17,312 nucleotides of DNA, from the NCBI GenBank assembly GCA_023412755.1, contig JAEZCB010000011.1, forward strand, positions 1 through 17,312, given 5' to 3'. Shown piece by piece: positions 14,895 through 17,312 of this stretch; within the stretch, counting starts at the first letter, position 1, and every line of letters begins with the position of its first letter. The DNA comes from Bacteroidota bacterium (GTDB taxonomy: Bacteria > Bacteroidota > Bacteroidia > Flavobacteriales_F > PHOS-HE28). Position numbers and translations under genes: made by a program. A model generated the notes under the pieces. That model was not told the DNA's origin and searched no databases. It saw nothing but the letters and a program-made list of their open reading frames with translations.

Positions 14895-16343
14895 ATGGCC
14901 CACACACAAAGCCCCGATAAGATCCGCGTCAAGGTCACTACACGCGGCCATGTTCAACTGGAATGGAACTACGGGTTCTATGAACGTGGATGGAACGGCA
15001 AGCCCCGGTATCGCTCCGTGAACACCAGCATAGGAGAACGCATACCATACGATCAATGGAACGGCAAGCGGCCAACGGATCAATGGATAGCCGCCAACCC
15101 ATCGGCATGGATACGGATCGAAACGGCAATAAAGAACAAGCGGCAAGAACTGTTCAACGTGTTCAGCCAACTCCATGACGAACTGGAACACCTTCCATCA
15201 CCTGAACAGATCAGTGATCGACTTCGTGGCGATTCAACAGCCCCACGCGGGAACGTTCGCTTTGTTGAATGGGCCATGGACTATCTAAAGCGCGGCACCA
15301 CAAGCGAAGGCGGTCGCTTCAACAAAACCACCCAACGCAAGTACCGCACGCCGATCAATGTACTTGCGGCCATGGAAGCGGCAAGGATCAAAGGGCCATT
15401 CAAGAAACAAGCCCAAGGACGCGGGCCGATCTACTTGCAGACCTTCAGTAAGAAAGATTGGATGGACTTCGGCCTATTCATCACCCTTTGTTCCAGTTCA
15501 CCGAAACGCGCCCAAGCGTTAACTGGCGGCTACTACATGCAAAGTACCAGAACGCGCTTTGAAAAGGACTTGAAAGCCTTGTTGAACAAGGCCGCTAATG
15601 AAGGCATCACCTTGGGCGTGGATCCATCCCGGCTTTCCGTTGTTCCGGAACGCCCGCTAACGAAGCACGTTCTAGATGCCGATGCAATGGCGAAGGTGAT
15701 CAATACGGAACTGACAAGCCCGCACCTTGAGAACGCCCGTAGGTTGTTGGTCATTCAATTGATGCTAGGGTTCCGGGTGAAAGATTGGTCCCGCATCATG
15801 ACCGCGCCGATCGCGTGGCATACAGATAAGCGGGGAACACGATTCCCTTACATCACCTACACCAACACGAAAACTTCCACCCCGCAGATCGTGCCGCTGT
15901 TCAAGCCCGCATTCGATCTACTAAGCGATCCCCAGAAACGCCCCCACCTTATCAGTGAACAAAAGTTAAACGACTACATAAAGGACGTGTGCAAAGAAGT
16001 TGGTGTAGATGAATACGTTGAATCACCCGTGATCAAAGCCAATGGTATCAAGCCCGTTGAAGGTGGGCCGCTTCACGCATTCGTGCAAACCCACACATGC
16101 CGCCGTTCACTAGTCACGTTGTTAGAAGGCCCCGACTTCATGGTGCCCGAACCGATCCGCGTTCTTTTTGGCGGATGGAAGCCCAAGAAACTTGCTCACC
16201 ACGCATATAGCAAGTTGCAACCCCGCGATAAGGCCACGATACTGGTGAACCTAGTGAAGCAAGGGCAGGGCGTTCTTGACTTCGTTATGATCGACCCGGC
16301 ATGGACCGAAAGCATACGCCCCAAGGTCGTGGGGTTCCAGTGA
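14895..16343 (+). CDS. Tyrosine recombinase / phage-type integrase
   Basis: A 482-residue site-specific recombinase. Residues about 10-90 resemble the arm-site DNA-binding domain of Bacteroidota integrases (strand-rich, SVNTSIGERIPYDQWNG, then a helix with a conserved Asn-containing start). The core-binding SAM-like helical domain covers about 120-250. The catalytic domain covers about 258-450. Visible active-site residues are R294 (LGFRVKDW), K326 (NTKTS), H400 and R403 (THTCRR), W428 (FGGWKP, in the His/Trp position) and the nucleophile Y438 (HAYSKL). All expected residues are present, so it should be active. It is divergent from the T9SS operon and upstream of an HUH-type protein gene, suggesting an integrative element. 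Integrase and chromosomal operon differ in style and base usage. The ATG at 14895 is the first in frame and sits just after the promoter-like site. A Xer or conjugative-transposon role cannot be separated from phage or plasmid integration by sequence alone. Confidence 0.9.
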   Translation: MAHTQSPDKIRVKVTTRGHVQLEWNYGFYERGWNGKPRYRSVNTSIGERIPYDQWNGKRPTDQWIAANPSAWIRIETAIKNKRQELFNVFSQLHDELEHLPSPEQISDRLRGDSTAPRGNVRFVEWAMDYLKRGTTSEGGRFNKTTQRKYRTPINVLAAMEAARIKGPFKKQAQGRGPIYLQTFSKKDWMDFGLFITLCSSSPKRAQALTGGYYMQSTRTRFEKDLKALLNKAANEGITLGVDPSRLSVVPERPLTKHVLDADAMAKVINTELTSPHLENARRLLVIQLMLGFRVKDWSRIMTAPIAWHTDKRGTRFPYITYTNTKTSTPQIVPLFKPAFDLLSDPQKRPHLISEQKLNDYIKDVCKEVGVDEYVESPVIKANGIKPVEGGPLHAFVQTHTCRRSLVTLLEGPDFMVPEPIRVLFGGWKPKKLAHHAYSKLQPRDKATILVNLVKQGQGVLDFVMIDPAWTESIRPKVVGFQ

Positions 16344-16480
16344 CCGGGTATTCCCCTTCGCCTTTTCTCCCTACCTCGGCACACCCCGCACATTTTTTTC
16401 ACCCCATTATCGCGTTCTAGCGTCTGTATGGGTGGGTTGCATCACTTTCTTACGATCCCCCCCTTTAGATCCGCCTTGAC

Positions 16481-16513
16481 TTTGTGTATTTATTATGGGT
16501 AGGAGTACTTATA
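16481..16513 (+). promoter_or_regulatory. Candidate promoter of the HUH protein gene
   Basis: TTTG (16481-16484), 21 bases, then TACTTATA (16506-16513), a partial match to TAnnTTTG. It precedes the chosen ATG at 16547 by about 34 bases and is overlapped by the dyad at 16494-16519. The -7 match is weak in its last three bases. Confidence 0.3.
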
Positions 16514-16519
16514 CCCATA
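16494..16519. promoter_or_regulatory. Operator-like dyad upstream of the HUH protein gene
   Basis: TATGGGTA (16494-16501) and TACCCATA (16512-16519) are perfect 8-bp inverted arms around a centre containing the palindrome AGTACT (16504-16509). The palindrome ATACGTAT (16517-16524) overlaps one end, and GGGTAGGA / TCCTATCCC (16497-16504, 16524-16532) form a second, imperfect pair. Overlap with the candidate -7 box suggests repression; a replication origin site for the encoded Rep-like protein is the alternative. Confidence 0.5.
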
Positions 16520-16546
16520 CGTATCCTATCCCTTATTCAATGTGTA

Positions 16547-17152
16547 ATGCCTTCTATATCTATCGAGCAAGCGGACACGCCATGGGCAGCCGTTAGCACC
16601 ACCCACAGCACCCGGCTAGACGTATCCTTCGACGGTAGCAATGGGCAGCAATGCCTTCAATACACCAACTTCGTGTTGGACTTGTTGGAAGGGTTGCACC
16701 TGAACTCCGACCTTATCGTGTATCGTGAACAGCTAGACGAACTGGGCCGCTGGCAGCCGCACCTTCACATCGTTATCGTTCACGACACCCATGGCCATGG
16801 GCTAGGACTTCGCGAACACATACAAGCCAATATCTCTAGCGCGAACATTCAACTAGCGAACCTGACCGATAAGGAGCAAGCGTACACGTACTACACGAAG
16901 CAAAGCCAACACCCCTTGTTGAAGCTGGAAGGTTGGTACTTCACTTCGCCCGCTATTCAACCCGATACTCCAGAACCATGCCCCGGCATAGGGCCGTTGC
17001 CCCCAAAGGCAAAAGGCCCAACGAGCCGGGGAAGCATCATTCAACGAACATTCCTTTCGGTACTTTCAAGTTGGCTTGAACCTTTTGGATATACGGTCAC
17101 ATCTGTATACCGATGCCCCGATCATGCCGCGCACATGCCCAACGCTCCCTAA
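16547..17152 (+). CDS. Small HUH-endonuclease-like protein, possible rolling-circle replication initiator (Rep)
   Basis: A 201-residue protein with start chosen at the ATG 16547. The reading frame is open from a GTG at 16484, but that would add a hydrophobic 21-residue extension and start inside the promoter/operator region. Visible features: a beta strand LDVSFDG (24-30) that could be motif 1; GRWQPHLHIVIV (67-78) with H72-L-H74, the metal-binding HUH motif followed by a hydrophobic strand; and AYTYYTKQ (112-119) with Y115-x-x-K118, the spacing and context of the Rep nicking-tyrosine motif. The C-terminal 80 residues are Pro-rich then helical, with no Walker motif, so no helicase domain. HUH proteins nick single-stranded DNA in rolling-circle plasmids, ssDNA phages and some transposons. 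Its place after an integrase and beside dyad-rich DNA supports a replicative element. The family call rests on short motifs only, and no specific family is recognised. Confidence 0.55.
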   Translation: MPSISIEQADTPWAAVSTTHSTRLDVSFDGSNGQQCLQYTNFVLDLLEGLHLNSDLIVYREQLDELGRWQPHLHIVIVHDTHGHGLGLREHIQANISSANIQLANLTDKEQAYTYYTKQSQHPLLKLEGWYFTSPAIQPDTPEPCPGIGPLPPKAKGPTSRGSIIQRTFLSVLSSWLEPFGYTVTSVYRCPDHAAHMPNAP

Positions 17153-17188
17153 TGGCAAATTAGCCGCCTTCGATCGCCTTGTTCATGG

Positions 17189-17214
17189 ATACCTATTTGC
17201 CTATATTTAGGTAT
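17189..17214. repeat. Inverted repeat downstream of the HUH gene
   Basis: ATACCTA (17189-17195) and TAGGTAT (17208-17214) form a 7-bp stem with a 12-base AT-rich loop. It could be an origin or regulator site; no T run follows. Confidence 0.4.
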
Positions 17215-17230
17215 ACACGTTGATAAGGTA

Positions 17231-17263
17231 GAAGGCGGTCACTTGGGTATAGGTGCCGCCTTC
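17231..17263. repeat. Strong bulged hairpin downstream of the HUH gene, with an extra arm copy
   Basis: GAAGGCGG (17231-17238) plus CAC (17240-17242) pair with GTG (17253-17255) plus CCGCCTTC (17256-17263): 11 bp with one bulged T and a 10-base loop. A second copy of the right arm, GCCGCCTTC, sits at 17163-17171 and could compete for pairing. A CCTTTT run occurs 13 bases beyond the stem, too far for a standard terminator. The position next to a Rep-like gene also fits an origin structure. Confidence 0.5.
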
Positions 17264-17312
17264 GCTGTTATCCGACCTTTTCACCAGCGATCGACTTGCA
17301 GACCTTTACGCG

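Larger units (their letters stand above)
16344..16546 (+). other. Spacer between integrase and HUH protein gene, with regulatory repeats
   Basis: No gene was found on either strand. It contains a T7 run (16393-16399) without a convincing preceding hairpin, so an integrase terminator is not established. A site TATGGGTGGG (16427-16436) recurs as TATGGGTAGG (16494-16503), 67 bases downstream, followed by its inverted copy TACCCATA. A promoter-like pair lies at the right end. Confidence 0.5.

Noticed and set aside
16484..16546. GTG start for the HUH-like protein at 16484
   Set aside because: It would lie within the candidate -33 box and read through the operator dyad, adding an unrelated hydrophobic segment. 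The ATG at 16547 is simpler, though a membrane-anchored longer form cannot be fully excluded.
16547..17152. Small HUH protein as an IS200/IS605-type Y1 transposase
   Set aside because: No flanking transposon-end hairpins or TnpB/IscB partner are seen. The YxxK context resembles Rep motif 3 more than a Y1 transposase, but it remains an alternative.
14706..17285. Recurring TTTTCACC at about 14706, 16396 and 17278 as a shared element motif
   Set aside because: It is only eight bases, occurs in unlike contexts and has no consistent spacing to other signals; chance is the simpler explanation.

Overview
The window looks like part of a Bacteroidota chromosome, probably a GC-rich relative of the Flavobacteriales. 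The evidence is two PorP/SprF-family outer-membrane proteins, three secreted proteins with type IX secretion system (T9SS) C-terminal sorting domains (one type A, two type B/CHU_C), and promoter-like sites resembling the Bacteroidota -33/-7 pattern. The lineage is inferred from gene content; no taxonomic marker gene is present.

Layout. Positions 1-46 hold the 3' part of a tRNA, probably tRNA-Gln(UUG), on the + strand. A strong hairpin (54-85) then separates it from a long block of minus-strand genes. Read in the direction of transcription (right to left), that block contains: a 329-residue type B secreted protein (14532-13543); a PorP/SprF protein whose start overlaps it by 4 bases (13546-12608); a 3117-residue SprB-like repeat protein (12592-3239); a second PorP/SprF protein starting 4 bases after that stop (3234-2314); and a 693-residue M43 (pappalysin/cytophagalysin-like) metalloprotease with a PKD domain and a type A sorting domain (2193-112). 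The first four are almost certainly one operon. The protease probably has its own promoter and a structured leader.

The four-gene operon reads as two consecutive cargo + PorP/SprF pairs, recalling the F. johnsoniae sprC-sprD-sprB-sprF cluster. In such systems SprF-like barrels are needed for secretion or surface anchoring of type B cargo. The giant protein carries about 33 cysteine-rich repeats of about 79 residues. Within them lies a higher-order repeat: three consecutive four-module blocks of 317, 317 and 318 residues.

Right of 14533 the style changes. A 360-base repeat-rich spacer is followed on the + strand by a complete tyrosine recombinase (14895-16343). Next come an operator-like dyad and a small protein (16547-17152) with an HUH-type HLH motif and a downstream YxxK motif, like a rolling-circle replication initiator. 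Further dyads follow it up to the window edge. I read this as one end of an integrated mobile element, possibly a rolling-circle plasmid or ssDNA phage. It continues beyond the window, so its cargo and far boundary are not visible.
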